A stretch of 64,000 nucleotides of DNA from the NCBI GenBank assembly GCA_963724625.1, contig CAVRVO010000013.1, positions 310,001-374,000 of the forward strand. Reading direction: 5' to 3'. A model generated the notes under the pieces. That model saw only the letters and a list, made by a program, of their open reading frames with translations. It made no database searches and was not told the origin of the DNA. The first letter of the stretch is position 1. Every line of letters starts with the position of its first letter. Position numbers and translations under genes: made by a program. The DNA comes from DATBVX01 sp963724625 (lineage in GTDB: Bacteria; Pseudomonadota; Gammaproteobacteria; Steroidobacterales; Steroidobacteraceae). Below are positions 39,312 through 47,666 of the stretch, in pieces.

Positions 39312-39339
39312 TTGACACGACAGGGACGGTCCTTACAAT
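39312..39339 (+). promoter_or_regulatory. Sigma-70 promoter of the tRNA-Gly gene
   Basis: A consensus -35 box TTGACA (39312-39317) and a near-consensus -10 box TACAAT (39334-39339) are separated by 16 bases. A GC-rich discriminator (GCGCCC) follows at once, a pattern linked to stringent control of stable RNA genes. The tRNA starts 24 bases after the -10 box. Confidence 0.8.
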
Positions 39340-39362
39340 TGCGCCCTCTTCATCGACGGCCG

Positions 39363-39438
39363 GCGGGAATAGCTCAGTTGGTAGAGCGCAACCTTGCCAA
39401 GGTTGAGGTCGCGAGTTCGAGCCTCGTTTCCCGCTCCA
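39363..39438 (+). tRNA. glyW: tRNA-Gly (anticodon GCC)
   Basis: The 76-base sequence folds into a standard cloverleaf: acceptor GCGGGAA with TTCCCGC, D-loop AGCTCAGTTGGTAGAGC, anticodon stem CAACC/GGTTG with loop TTGCCAA, and T-arm GAGTTCGAGCC. The CCA end is encoded. It sits directly after pgsA, as glyW does in E. coli. Confidence 0.97.
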
Positions 39439-39657
39439 TCTCCCTGTAAGTCATGACGGCGATGCCGCCGTAGCACAACGGGCGTTGGTCGCTCGTGAGG
39501 CGAACTAACCGGTCTGGCAGGTGCGCGTGAGCGTCATCACTGGTAAGCGCAACGAGCGCGCATTGGGATCGGGGCCTTCGTTAGAAGTACGAGAAGTTTA
39601 TGAGTTTGAGCGCGCGCTCGGTATGCTTCGCTCGCGGTCACGTTCAAGGGAGGACGC
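39439..39657. other. 219-base gap after tRNA-Gly
   Basis: No convincing gene is seen between tRNA-Gly and the lipoprotein gene. In E. coli this is where tRNA-Cys would follow closely. A stretch near 39465-39520 has some D-loop-like bases but no acceptor or T-arm pairing. GGGAGGA just before 39658 is the ribosome-binding site of the next gene. Confidence 0.5.
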
Positions 39658-40077
39658 ATGAGACTCGTTAGTATGGTTCTGGGTATAGGGATGGTTGTCG
39701 GTTGCGCCTCCCAGCCAGTTGCAGACAAGAGCGCGTCGAGCGCCACTGCTTCAGCAGCATCACAAGCACAAACGTCCGTCGCCGAGAACGACCAGCGCGC
39801 GAGCGCGCCGGCGGCGAACCAGGAGGGATCGGCTCCGGTCGCGCGGCCTGCAGCCGCGAGCGCTGCCGAGCCCCTGCCGAGAAAGGCCGGATACAGAGTC
39901 GTCAACAAGGACGGCAAGCAGGTGTATTGCACCAAGGATGTGGCTACAGGCTCGCGAATCACGACGGTGACCGAATGCTTTACGGCCGAGCAGCTGGAGC
40001 GAAGAAGCAGGGAGGCACGGCAAGCTGTCGATGCGGTGAGGCAGGGGACGGTGTCTGGCACGTTGCCGGGGACCTGA
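39658..40077 (+). CDS. Putative lipoprotein of unknown function
   Basis: The 139-residue protein starts with a lipoprotein signal peptide whose lipobox ends in VVGC (cysteine at residue 16). A low-complexity Ala/Ser-rich linker follows (about 17-75), then a small conserved-looking domain with two cysteines (VNKDGKQVYCTKDV and TVTECF) that could pair. GGGAGGA precedes the ATG. I do not recognise the family. It sits between tRNA-Gly and tRNA-Cys, which are adjacent in E. coli, so it may have been inserted there. Confidence 0.75.
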   Translation: MRLVSMVLGIGMVVGCASQPVADKSASSATASAASQAQTSVAENDQRASAPAANQEGSAPVARPAAASAAEPLPRKAGYRVVNKDGKQVYCTKDVATGSRITTVTECFTAEQLERRSREARQAVDAVRQGTVSGTLPGT

Positions 40078-40138
40078 CACCGGCTGCGGACGAATCACAG
40101 CGCGATTCATTTCCCGCTCCAGATTGATAAACTGAAAA

Positions 40139-40168
40139 ACGCCCGGGCTTGCCCTGGGTTTCTTCTTC
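40139..40168 (+). terminator. Possible rho-independent terminator
   Basis: A GC-rich stem (GCCCGGGC and GCCCTGGGT, one bulge) with a two-base loop is followed by a T-rich tail, TTTCTTCTTC. It lies 61 bases after the lipoprotein gene and just before tRNA-Cys. The imperfect tail keeps confidence moderate. Confidence 0.45.
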
Positions 40169-40177
40169 AGGCCGCCT

Positions 40178-40251
40178 GGCGTGGTGGCAGAGTGGTCATG
40201 CAGCGGCCTGCAAAGCCGTGTACGCCGGTTCGATTCCGACCCACGCCTCCA
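40178..40251 (+). tRNA. cysT: tRNA-Cys (anticodon GCA)
   Basis: The 74-base sequence folds as a cloverleaf with acceptor GGCGTGG/CCACGCC, anticodon loop CTGCAAA giving GCA, and T-arm GGTTCGATTCC. The discriminator is T and the CCA end is encoded. In E. coli cysT directly follows glyW; here about 740 bases and a lipoprotein gene separate them. Confidence 0.96.
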
Positions 40252-40285
40252 AATCGGGAAGTCAGCGCGAGCCCCGCTGAAGTCT

Positions 40286-40555
40286 TCAGCCGCCCAGGTC
40301 CTGCGCCGCGGCGCGAAGAGTTGATCCAACGCGTAGTGCCAGCAACACGACGCCGAACGCGGCGACGACGATGACGGGGACCCAAGGCACCCCGAGGGCA
40401 TTACAGATCTTGATGAGAACCGAAACGAGGCCGACGTCCACGAACAGGCACGCTGCCATCACGAGTGTGAAGATCATGTCCGGGCTCATAGAGCCGGCGC
40501 CAAACCCGGAGGGCGGGGTTATGAAGAGCGCCTCGGACCGTTCAAGCATGCTCAC
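40286..40555 (-). CDS. Small two-helix membrane protein, unknown
   Basis: The frame encodes 89 residues with two hydrophobic helices (about MIFTLVMAACLFVDVGLVSVL and VPVIVVAAFGVVLLAL) and a short polar tail. The start could be the GTG at 40555, the ATG two codons later or an internal ATG just before the first helix. I do not recognise a family. It lies antisense to the tRNA-Gly/Cys direction, between tRNA-Cys and tRNA-Leu. Confidence 0.45.
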   Translation of the reverse strand: MSMLERSEALFITPPSGFGAGSMSPDMIFTLVMAACLFVDVGLVSVLIKICNALGVPWVPVIVVAAFGVVLLALRVGSTLRAAAQDLGG

Positions 40556-40772
40556 GTCAGGTTCCTGTCCCTGTGAATGCGCGCGAATACTAGGATGTTC
40601 GGGGTTATGTTGTCAGTTATAAACTCGTAAATATGCGGTGAAATCCGCAAAAAAGGCTTGTCCTCCTGCTCTTGAGCCAAGTGCGTTTCGAATGCGTGAC
40701 ACATTCCACGTTCGTGGATGCAGTGCGATCGGATGCTGGCGGAGCACGGAAAATCTGGAAGCAGGCGAGACG

Positions 40773-40856
40773 TGCCCGGGGCCGGAGTCGAACCGGCATG
40801 GAGTCTCCTCCAGGGGGTTTTAAGCCCCCAGCGTCTACCAGTTTCGCCACCCGGGC
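40773..40856 (-). tRNA. leuZ: tRNA-Leu (anticodon TAA), inverted relative to the other tRNAs
   Basis: Read on the minus strand, the sequence folds into a class II tRNA. The acceptor is GCCCGGG/CCCGGGC, the anticodon stem GGGGG/CCCCC has loop CTTAAAA (anticodon TAA), a long variable arm follows, and the T-arm is GGTTCGACTCC. The bases after the discriminator A are CGT, so CCA is not encoded, unlike in the Gly and Cys genes here. In E. coli leuZ is on the same strand as glyW and cysT. Confidence 0.95.
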
Positions 40857-41051
40857 AGCGCGATCGCGCGAGAGCTTACACGCGGACGCCCCATCTGCCT
40901 GCACTGCGTCCGGCAGATGACGTCGACTTTTCGCGATCACCGCTACAGTACGGGCCGCCGGTGTCGTGACTGCAGATAATCCAGCGACTTAGATAGTGGC
41001 CTTAAGCACCTGTATAGACGACACTTACCGTATGAATCTTCGGGCCTCACT

Positions 41052-41678
41052 GTGACCGCTGATGCCTCGTTCCTCAGGGCCCGCAATCTTCACCTGTGGC
41101 GTGGTGAGCGCCATGTGTTGCGCGGTGTCTCCTGCACCATCGATGCCGGTGAAGTGCTGCACGTCTACGGACCCAATGGTTCGGGGAAGACGAGTCTCTT
41201 GCGTGTGATCTGTGGGTTGCTGCACGCGGAGGAGGGGGAAGTGCTCTGGCAAGGTGTTTCGATTCACGATGCCAATAGCGCGTATCACGCTTCCATCGCG
41301 TATCTCGCGCACGACACGGCACTCAAAGGCGATCTCACTCCGGTGGAAAACCTGCGCTTCAGCGTCGGCATGAGGCGGGAACTCGCAGCGGATGAGATTC
41401 GCGCCATGCTTGGCGATCTCGGCGTTGCCGACTGTGCGGACCTGCCGTCGCGCGTCCTCTCGGCAGGCCAGCGACGCCGCGTCGCGCTCTGCCGCGTGCT
41501 CTTGTCGCGCGCTCGCCTTTGGATACTTGATGAACCGTTCACTAATCTAGACGGCGTCAGCAGCGAGCAGATCTCGAGTGCACTGGCGTCACACCTCGAC
41601 ACGGGCGGGCTCGCGCTGATCGCCGCTCACCAGGGACTGGAATTGCGTTCAGGCACAGTCAGGCAGTTGGGTTTGTAA
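41052..41678 (+). CDS. ccmA: Cytochrome c biogenesis ATP-binding export protein CcmA
   Basis: The 208-residue ATPase drives release of holo-CcmE from the CcmABCD complex during haem delivery. Walker A is GPNGSGKTS (near residue 39), the signature lies in LSAGQRRRVALCR and Walker B in LWILDEPFTNLD. Start is GTG. It is the first gene of a nine-gene ccm operon in the usual gammaproteobacterial order, and its stop overlaps the ccmB start by one base. Confidence 0.95.
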   Translation: MTADASFLRARNLHLWRGERHVLRGVSCTIDAGEVLHVYGPNGSGKTSLLRVICGLLHAEEGEVLWQGVSIHDANSAYHASIAYLAHDTALKGDLTPVENLRFSVGMRRELAADEIRAMLGDLGVADCADLPSRVLSAGQRRRVALCRVLLSRARLWILDEPFTNLDGVSSEQISSALASHLDTGGLALIAAHQGLELRSGTVRQLGL

Positions 41679-42361
41679 TGCAGCCGACACACGCGCTGAC
41701 AGCTGGCCGATTGATCTTCGAGCGTGATCTGCGTCTCGCCATGCGTCGCTGGGGACAGGTCGCAGATCCGCTGGTGTTCTTCCTGATCGTCACGACGCTG
41801 TTTCCGCTCGGATTAAGTCCGGAGCTGTCGCGCCTGAGAGACGTCGCGCCCGGTGCGTTGTGGGTGGCGGCGCTGCTATCCTCGCTTCTCGCCGCGGATT
41901 CGCTGCTGAAGTCAGATGCGCAGGACGGCTCGCTCGAGCAGTACGTGTTGTCCGGACAGCCTCTCACATGGTTATTACTCGCCAAGATCGCTGCACATTG
42001 GGTCCTGAGTGGCCTGCCACTCGTATTGATTTCGCCGTTGGTGGCGATTGCGCTCGGCGTTCCGGGTCACGCTCTCGATGTCGTCGTGGGCAGCCTGCTG
42101 CTCGGCACTCTGACCTTGAGCCTGTTGGGCGGCATCGGAGCGGCTCTGACTGTAGGACTGCGGCGTGGGAGCCTGTTGCTGTCGCTGCTGGTGTTGCCGC
42201 TGGCGATGCCGCTGCTGATCTTCGGGTCGCGCGCCATCGAGCTTGCCATTGCCGCGGAACCAGTGGCCGGTCCAATGTATCTACTCGGCGCGCTGTTCGT
42301 GCTCGCGTTTACACTCGCGCCCTTGACCGCTGCAGCGGCCGTCAGGATCAGCGTCGACTGA
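41678..42361 (+). CDS. ccmB: Haem exporter membrane protein CcmB
   Basis: The 227-residue protein has six predicted membrane helices and the family opening FERDLRLAMRRWGQ. QDGSLEQYVLSG is typical of CcmB. It forms the membrane part of the CcmAB ATPase with CcmC and CcmD. The ATG overlaps the ccmA stop by one base. Confidence 0.95.
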   Translation: MQPTHALTAGRLIFERDLRLAMRRWGQVADPLVFFLIVTTLFPLGLSPELSRLRDVAPGALWVAALLSSLLAADSLLKSDAQDGSLEQYVLSGQPLTWLLLAKIAAHWVLSGLPLVLISPLVAIALGVPGHALDVVVGSLLLGTLTLSLLGGIGAALTVGLRRGSLLLSLLVLPLAMPLLIFGSRAIELAIAAEPVAGPMYLLGALFVLAFTLAPLTAAAAVRISVD

Positions 42362-42392
42362 GCTGAACCGGGAGTTCGCAGGAAACGAGAAC

Positions 42393-43124
42393 ATGTGGGT
42401 CTGGTTGCATAAGTTCGCATCGCCGCCGCACTTCTACCGGCTCGCGGGACAACTCGTGCCGTGGTTCGGCTGGAGCGCATTCGTGCTGATCGTAGCTGCA
42501 CTCTATGGCGGGCTGGTGCTCGCACCCCCGGACTATCAGCAAGGCGATGCGTTTCGCATCATCTACGTGCATGCGCCGAGCGCCTGGATGTCATTGTGCG
42601 TGTATGTCGTGATGGCCCTGGCGTCAGCGATCGGCCTGATCTGGCGGATCAAGCTCGCGCACGCCGTTGCCGCGAGTTGCGCGCCCATCGGCGCGTCCTT
42701 CACTTTTGCAGCGCTGGCCACGGGTGCCCTGTGGGGTCAGCCGATGTGGGGCACCTGGTGGGTGTGGGACGCACGCCTGACTTCGGAGCTTATTCTCCTG
42801 TTCCTGTATCTCGGGTACATCGCGTTGCGTGCTTCGATTGACGATCTGCAACGCGCTGACCGCGCGAGCGCCGTGCTGGCGCTCGTAGGCGTGGTGAACG
42901 TCCCGATCATTCACTACTCGGTGGTGTGGTGGAACACGCTGCATCAGCCTGCGACGGTGACCAAGATGGCCGCGCCGTCCATATCAACCTCGATGCTGAT
43001 CCCGCTGCTGATGATGATCGTCGGATTCACTCTGTGCTTCGTCGCGCTGCTCCTGGTGCGCGTGCGCGGTGAGGTTCTGCGGCGCGAACGCAGCGCCGGC
43101 TGGATTCGCGAGGCGATGGCATGA
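42393..43124 (+). CDS. ccmC: Haem-handling protein CcmC
   Basis: The 243-residue membrane protein contains the tryptophan-rich WWD motif GTWWVWDARLTSELI that holds haem for transfer to CcmE, flanked by histidine-bearing helices (IYVHAPSAW). Six membrane helices can be seen. It begins 31 bases after ccmB and overlaps ccmD by 4 bases. Confidence 0.96.
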   Translation: MWVWLHKFASPPHFYRLAGQLVPWFGWSAFVLIVAALYGGLVLAPPDYQQGDAFRIIYVHAPSAWMSLCVYVVMALASAIGLIWRIKLAHAVAASCAPIGASFTFAALATGALWGQPMWGTWWVWDARLTSELILLFLYLGYIALRASIDDLQRADRASAVLALVGVVNVPIIHYSVVWWNTLHQPATVTKMAAPSISTSMLIPLLMMIVGFTLCFVALLLVRVRGEVLRRERSAGWIREAMA

Positions 43125-43291
43125 GTCTCAGCCACTTTCTCTCGATGGGCGGCTATGCCGCCTTCGTGTGGCCGGCTTATGCGGTCACGCTCACGGTGCT
43201 CATCTTGAATGTATACACAGCACGGGCGAGTTATCGGCGGGCGCTGGAAGAGGCGCGACGCAGGCTCCAGATGAGTGAGCTCGCGGGATGA
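43121..43291 (+). CDS. ccmD: Haem exporter protein CcmD
   Basis: This 56-residue frame is short but well supported. It starts in the ccmC stop (ATGA) and ends in the ccmE start (ATGA). The sequence has the CcmD pattern: a short N-terminal MGGYAAFVWPAY, one membrane helix and a basic amphipathic tail (RRALEEARRRLQ). CcmD is a small membrane protein needed to release holo-CcmE. Confidence 0.92.
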   Translation: MSLSHFLSMGGYAAFVWPAYAVTLTVLILNVYTARASYRRALEEARRRLQMSELAG

Positions 43292-43722
43292 CGCCGAGAC
43301 GCAAGCGTTTACTGGTCGTGCTGGGTGTGCTCGCCGGCGTTGGTATCGCGAGCGCGCTGGTATTTCGCGCCCTGAGCGAGAACATGATGTTGTTCTATGA
43401 TCCGAGCCAGGTCGTCGCTGGCGAAGCACCGCACGAGCGGCCATTTCGCATCGGCGGCATGGTGACCAAAGGCAGTGTCGCGCGGGACACCGGGAGCCTC
43501 GAGATCCATTTCGTAGTGACCGATTTCAAGCACAGTGTTCCGGTGACCTACACAGGCGTCCTGCCCGATCTGTTTGGAGAAGGGAAGGGTGTGGTCGCAC
43601 ACGGGCGCCTGACACGCGACGGTGTGTTTGCCGCGGATGAAGTGCTCGCGAAGCACGACGAGAAGTACATGCCCCCGGAAGTCGCTGAATCCCTGAAAGG
43701 GGCGCCCCAGAGCACAACATGA
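43288..43722 (+). CDS. ccmE: Cytochrome c-type biogenesis haem chaperone CcmE
   Basis: The 144-residue periplasmic chaperone has an N-terminal membrane anchor (about 7-28) and an OB-fold domain with FRIGGMVTKGSV and VTYTGVLPDLF. The covalent haem-binding histidine lies in LAKHDEKYMPPE near residue 127. Genes overlap by 4 bases on both sides. Confidence 0.96.
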   Translation: MTPRRKRLLVVLGVLAGVGIASALVFRALSENMMLFYDPSQVVAGEAPHERPFRIGGMVTKGSVARDTGSLEIHFVVTDFKHSVPVTYTGVLPDLFGEGKGVVAHGRLTRDGVFAADEVLAKHDEKYMPPEVAESLKGAPQSTT

Positions 43723-45674
43723 TCCCAGAACTTGGACATCTCGCACTCATCCTGGCGCTGTGCCTCGCTGTTGCGCAGAGCGTGTTCGGCATCGCCGGCG
43801 CGCATTGGCGCCGTGCCGACTGGATGGGCGTCGCACGCCCGGCGGTTGCTGGCCAATTCGTATTCGTGGCCCTGGCGTTCGGTTGCCTGGCGGCCTCCTT
43901 CCTCGCCAACGACTTTTCGGTCAACTACGTCGCGCTCAATTCGAATTCGGCGCTCCCAGCCTTCTACCGCGTCGCGGCAGTGTGGGGTGCTCACGAGGGA
44001 TCGTTGCTGCTGTGGATCCTGGTTCTGGCCACGTGGTCGCTCGCCGTGGCAGCGCTGAGCCGCTCCTTGCCCGACACGTTCATCGCGCGCGTGCTGGGCG
44101 TACTCGGCCTCATCAGCGCCGGCTTCATGACCTTCACACTCGCAACGTCCAATCCCTTTACGCGCCTGCTGCCACCCGCGATGGATGGCAACGACCTCAA
44201 TCCGTTGCTGCAGGATTTCGCGCTCACGATCCATCCACCGATTCTTTACACCGGCTACGTCGGTTTCGCAGTTGCGTTCGCATTCGCGTGCGCTGCGATG
44301 CTCGAAGGCCGCCTGGATCAGAGCTGGGCGCGCTGGACGCGGCCGTGGACGATCGTCGCGTGGATGTTTCTTACGATCGGCATCTCGCTCGGCAGCTGGT
44401 GGGCGTACTACGAGCTGGGCTGGGGGGGCTGGTGGTTCTGGGATCCGGTAGAAAACGCCTCGTTCATGCCATGGCTCGCGGGCACCGCACTCATTCATTC
44501 CCTGGCCGTGACGGAGAAGCGCGGCCTGTTCCGCAGCTGGACGCTGCTGCTGGCGATCTTCGCGTTCTCGCTGAGTCTGCTCGGCACGTTCCTGGTGCGC
44601 TCCGGCGTGCTCATTTCGGTGCATGCGTTTGCGACCGATCCGGCACGCGGCGTTTTCGTGCTGACTTTTCTGACCCTGTGCATCGGAGGTGCCCTGACGT
44701 TGTACGCGTGGCGGGCACCGAAACTAGGCTCCTCCGCGGGGTTCGAACTCTGGTCGCGCGAGTCCTTCCTCCTCTTCAACAACGTCCTGCTCGTGATCGC
44801 CGCGGCGTTGATCCTGCTTGGCACGCTGTATCCGCTGTTCATGGACGGGCTTAGCCTCGGCAAGATCTCCGTGGGGCCGCCATATTTCCGCGCAGTGTTC
44901 CTGGTGCCGATGTTGCCGCTGCTGGCCCTGCTGGGTGTCGGGATGCATGCATCATGGAAGCGAGCCCGACTCGGCGATCTAAAGCGGCCGTTGCTCCTGG
45001 CCCTGCTGGTAGCGTTTGTCGTCGCCCTCGTGGTTCCGCTTTGGGCTTTCGGCCGCGCCACCACGCTTGCAGTGGTTGGATTCACCGCGGGCCTGTGGAT
45101 CGTCTATTCAGCCCTCCGTGAGCCTATCGCGCGTTTGCGCAAGCGTCAGAGCCTTTCGGCTGCTGTGCTCGGCATGTCCATCGCTCATTTCGGCGTGGGC
45201 GTCTTCACAATCGGCGTCGCAGGCGTGGAGGCCTTCAAGATCGAGAAGGACGTGGCGCTCAAACCGGGTCAGGTGACTAACGTCGGCGGGTATGACTTCG
45301 CGTTCCGCGGCCTCCGCAATGTGGAAGGCCCGAACTACAGCGCCATTGAGGGTGAGTTCAACGTCACGCGCAATGGCAAGGCAGTGCGCGTCCTGCGCCC
45401 GCAGAAGCGCATCTATCGCGTGCAGACCAGCCCAATGACGGAGGCGGCCATCACGGTCGGATGGACGCGAGACCTGTTCGTGGCTCTTGGCGACCAGCTG
45501 GGCGGTGATGCCTGGAGCGTACGTATCCAATACAAGCCGCTGATCCGCTACGTCTGGCTGGGCGCAGTGATCATGGCATTGGGCGGCCTCGTGGCGGTGT
45601 CGGACCGGCGCTACCGCAGCGTGCGTGTGACGGAGGCGGCACCTGCCGGTTCGACCGCGAGAGACGTGGCCTGA
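43719..45674 (+). CDS. ccmF: Cytochrome c haem lyase subunit CcmF
   Basis: The 651-residue membrane protein has about 15 helices and the haem-binding WWD motif WGGWWFWDPVENASF, with ALNSNSALPAFY and HPPILYTGYVG around conserved histidines. It receives haem from CcmE and attaches it to apocytochrome c with CcmH and CcmI. The length is typical. The start overlaps ccmE by 4 bases and the stop overlaps ccmG by one. Confidence 0.96.
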   Translation: MIPELGHLALILALCLAVAQSVFGIAGAHWRRADWMGVARPAVAGQFVFVALAFGCLAASFLANDFSVNYVALNSNSALPAFYRVAAVWGAHEGSLLLWILVLATWSLAVAALSRSLPDTFIARVLGVLGLISAGFMTFTLATSNPFTRLLPPAMDGNDLNPLLQDFALTIHPPILYTGYVGFAVAFAFACAAMLEGRLDQSWARWTRPWTIVAWMFLTIGISLGSWWAYYELGWGGWWFWDPVENASFMPWLAGTALIHSLAVTEKRGLFRSWTLLLAIFAFSLSLLGTFLVRSGVLISVHAFATDPARGVFVLTFLTLCIGGALTLYAWRAPKLGSSAGFELWSRESFLLFNNVLLVIAAALILLGTLYPLFMDGLSLGKISVGPPYFRAVFLVPMLPLLALLGVGMHASWKRARLGDLKRPLLLALLVAFVVALVVPLWAFGRATTLAVVGFTAGLWIVYSALREPIARLRKRQSLSAAVLGMSIAHFGVGVFTIGVAGVEAFKIEKDVALKPGQVTNVGGYDFAFRGLRNVEGPNYSAIEGEFNVTRNGKAVRVLRPQKRIYRVQTSPMTEAAITVGWTRDLFVALGDQLGGDAWSVRIQYKPLIRYVWLGAVIMALGGLVAVSDRRYRSVRVTEAAPAGSTARDVA

Positions 45675-46207
45675 TGTGGCGCTACCTGCTGCCCCTCGGC
45701 GGCCTCGCGATTCTGGTGGTGTTCTTCTTCGTCGGGTTGCATCGCGAGCCTTCGAAGATCCCCTCACCGCTGATAGGCAAATCTGCGCCGTCCTTCTCCT
45801 TGCCGAGCGTTGAGGAGCCTGCGCGTCAGGTCACGAACGCGGACTATCGCGGCCGCATGTACGTGTTGAATGTGTGGGGGACGTGGTGCGTCGGCTGCCG
45901 TGAGGAGCACTCCGCACTGCTCGCGATCGCACGCACCAACGTGGTACCGATTCTTGGTCTCAACTGGAAGGACGACCGTCCGCTCGCGATCCAGTGGTTC
46001 AAGGAACTGGGCAACCCCTACAAGGAATGCGCCTTCGACAGCGACGGACGGGTGGCCATCGATTGGGGCGTCTACGGTGCGCCGGAGACTTTCCTGGTGG
46101 ATGGCAGTGGTGTGGTGATTCACAAGCACATCGCACCGCTCACGGAGGAAATCTGGGAACGCGATTTCATGCCTCTCATCCGCGCCCGCCAGGGTATCTC
46201 GCCATGA
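45674..46207 (+). CDS. ccmG: Thiol:disulfide interchange protein CcmG/DsbE
   Basis: The 177-residue protein has an N-terminal membrane anchor and a thioredoxin fold with the active site WCVGC in WGTWCVGCREEH. It reduces the CXXCH thiols of apocytochrome c in the periplasm. GVYGAPETFLVDG is the conserved cis-proline region. It overlaps ccmF by one base and ccmH by 4. Confidence 0.95.
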   Translation: MWRYLLPLGGLAILVVFFFVGLHREPSKIPSPLIGKSAPSFSLPSVEEPARQVTNADYRGRMYVLNVWGTWCVGCREEHSALLAIARTNVVPILGLNWKDDRPLAIQWFKELGNPYKECAFDSDGRVAIDWGVYGAPETFLVDGSGVVIHKHIAPLTEEIWERDFMPLIRARQGISP

Positions 46208-46641
46208 AGCATGCGCTTGCCGGGCTGGTACTCATGTTGGCGTGCCTGGTTGCACACGCTGTCGATTCCGGCGAGGAGTTCGCAGACCCGATCCTGCAGG
46301 CACGTTATGAGCACCTGATTCAGGATCTGCGCTGCCTGGTGTGCCAGAACGAAAGCATCGCGGATTCAAATGCACCGCTCGCGGCGGATCTGCGCCGCGA
46401 GGTTCGTGAGATGTTGCAGGCCGGAAAACAGGACGCGGAGATCCTGCGCTTCATGACCGACCGCTATGGCGATTTCGTGCTGTTCCGGCCGCCGTTCGTG
46501 GCGCGCACCTGGTTGTTGTGGCTGGCCCCGGTATTGTTGTTGATGCTCGGCGCGTGGATTGCAGCGCGGATCATCCGCCAGCGCCACCGGCTGGCGCGCG
46601 CCGACGGCGACGATTCGGACCTGGATATCCCACCCACGTGA
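46204..46641 (+). CDS. ccmH: Cytochrome c maturation protein CcmH (N-terminal type)
   Basis: The 145-residue protein has a signal peptide, the redox motif RCLVCQN and a C-terminal membrane helix (WLLWLAPVLLLMLGAWIAA). It corresponds to the CcmH/CcmL half, while the TPR half is the separate ccmI gene that follows. I chose the ATG that overlaps the ccmG stop. Confidence 0.94.
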   Translation: MKHALAGLVLMLACLVAHAVDSGEEFADPILQARYEHLIQDLRCLVCQNESIADSNAPLAADLRREVREMLQAGKQDAEILRFMTDRYGDFVLFRPPFVARTWLLWLAPVLLLMLGAWIAARIIRQRHRLARADGDDSDLDIPPT

Positions 46642-47657
46642 TCCCGTTCCTGACCATTGCGGGAGTGATGGTCCTGGCGGCCATCGCTACGCTGCTGTGG
46701 CCGTTGTTACGGGCAAACCCCGGCATTCGACCACGCTGGCCCGCCGCGTTGCTGGTGGGTCTCCTGCTGCCGGTCATCGCCTTTGGCCTGTATCGCACCT
46801 GGAGCAACTGGTCATGGTCGGGCCCTCAACAGGTGGCCGGTGTTCCGCCTGCCATCGCACAGATGGTCGCGAGCCTCGAAGCAAGGCTCAAGGCGAACCC
46901 GAACGACCTCGATGGCTGGTTGCTGCTCGGCCGTTCCTATTTTCAGCTCGGCAGTTACGTTGAAGTCCGCTGATGCGTACCAGCACGCGTACGCTCAGAG
47001 CGGCGGTGAAAACGTCGAAGCAACTCTCGGCCTTGCCGAGGCACTGGTGTTCGCCGACGAGCGCGCGGTCACGCCTCGCTCCGCGCAACTGTTCGAACGC
47101 GCCTACGAGCGCGCCCCACATCATCCCAAAGCCCTCTGGTATTCAGGTCTTGCCGCCTATCAAAGCGGCCGCCTCGATATCGCGCGTGAGCGTTGGATGG
47201 GTTTGATCGCGCTCGACCCACCGCCTGAAATCAAGCGGGTACTCGAGAGCAAGATCGCTGAGCTCGATACGCAACTGAACTCCTCCACAGCGCCTCAGGC
47301 GGGGAGACCTGCGGATAGCCCGGTCGTGACGTGCGCGTGCGAATCGATCCCAAGCTTGCCGATCGGATCCCGCCCGATGCGCCGCTGTTCGTGATGGTGC
47401 GAGGAGAAGGTGGCGGTCCTCCAATTGCGGTCACGCGCCGTAGCAGCGCGCAGTTGCCACTGCTGGTGCAGCTCACGAATCGTGACGCCATGATCGCCGG
47501 CCGCGGTCTCGGCGATGTGCCTCATCTCACCGTCGTGGCACGCATTGCCCGATCCGGCGATCCGCGCGCGCAGAGCGGCGATCTCGAGGGCAAGGTGGGC
47601 TATGATGCGAAAAACCCCGAAGCGGTCGACCTCCTGATCGACTCGATCGTCCCCTAG
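46638..47657 (+). CDS. ccmI: Cytochrome c maturation protein CcmI, two compensating frame breaks
   Basis: CcmI presents apocytochrome c to the haem lyase. The first part (two membrane helices, then LEARLKANPNDLDGWLLLGRSYFQLGSYVE) is in one frame. The TPR middle (SADAYQHAYAQ to ELDTQLNS) is in the next, and the end (VRVRIDPKLADRIPPDAPLFVMV to DSIVP) is back in the first. One extra base near 46965 and one missing base near 47331 explain this; the repaired protein is about 339 residues. The C-terminal domain is a normal CcmI beta-domain. The GTG start overlaps the ccmH stop by 4 bases. The breaks are probably sequence errors. Confidence 0.85.
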
Positions 47658-47666
47658 CAATTCGCC

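Noticed and set aside
39465..39530. Possible tRNA remnant after tRNA-Gly
   Set aside because: Only D-loop-like bases were found; acceptor and T-arm pairing are missing.
40617..40940. 107-codon minus-strand frame across tRNA-Leu
   Set aside because: It is only a translation of the tRNA gene and its flanks.
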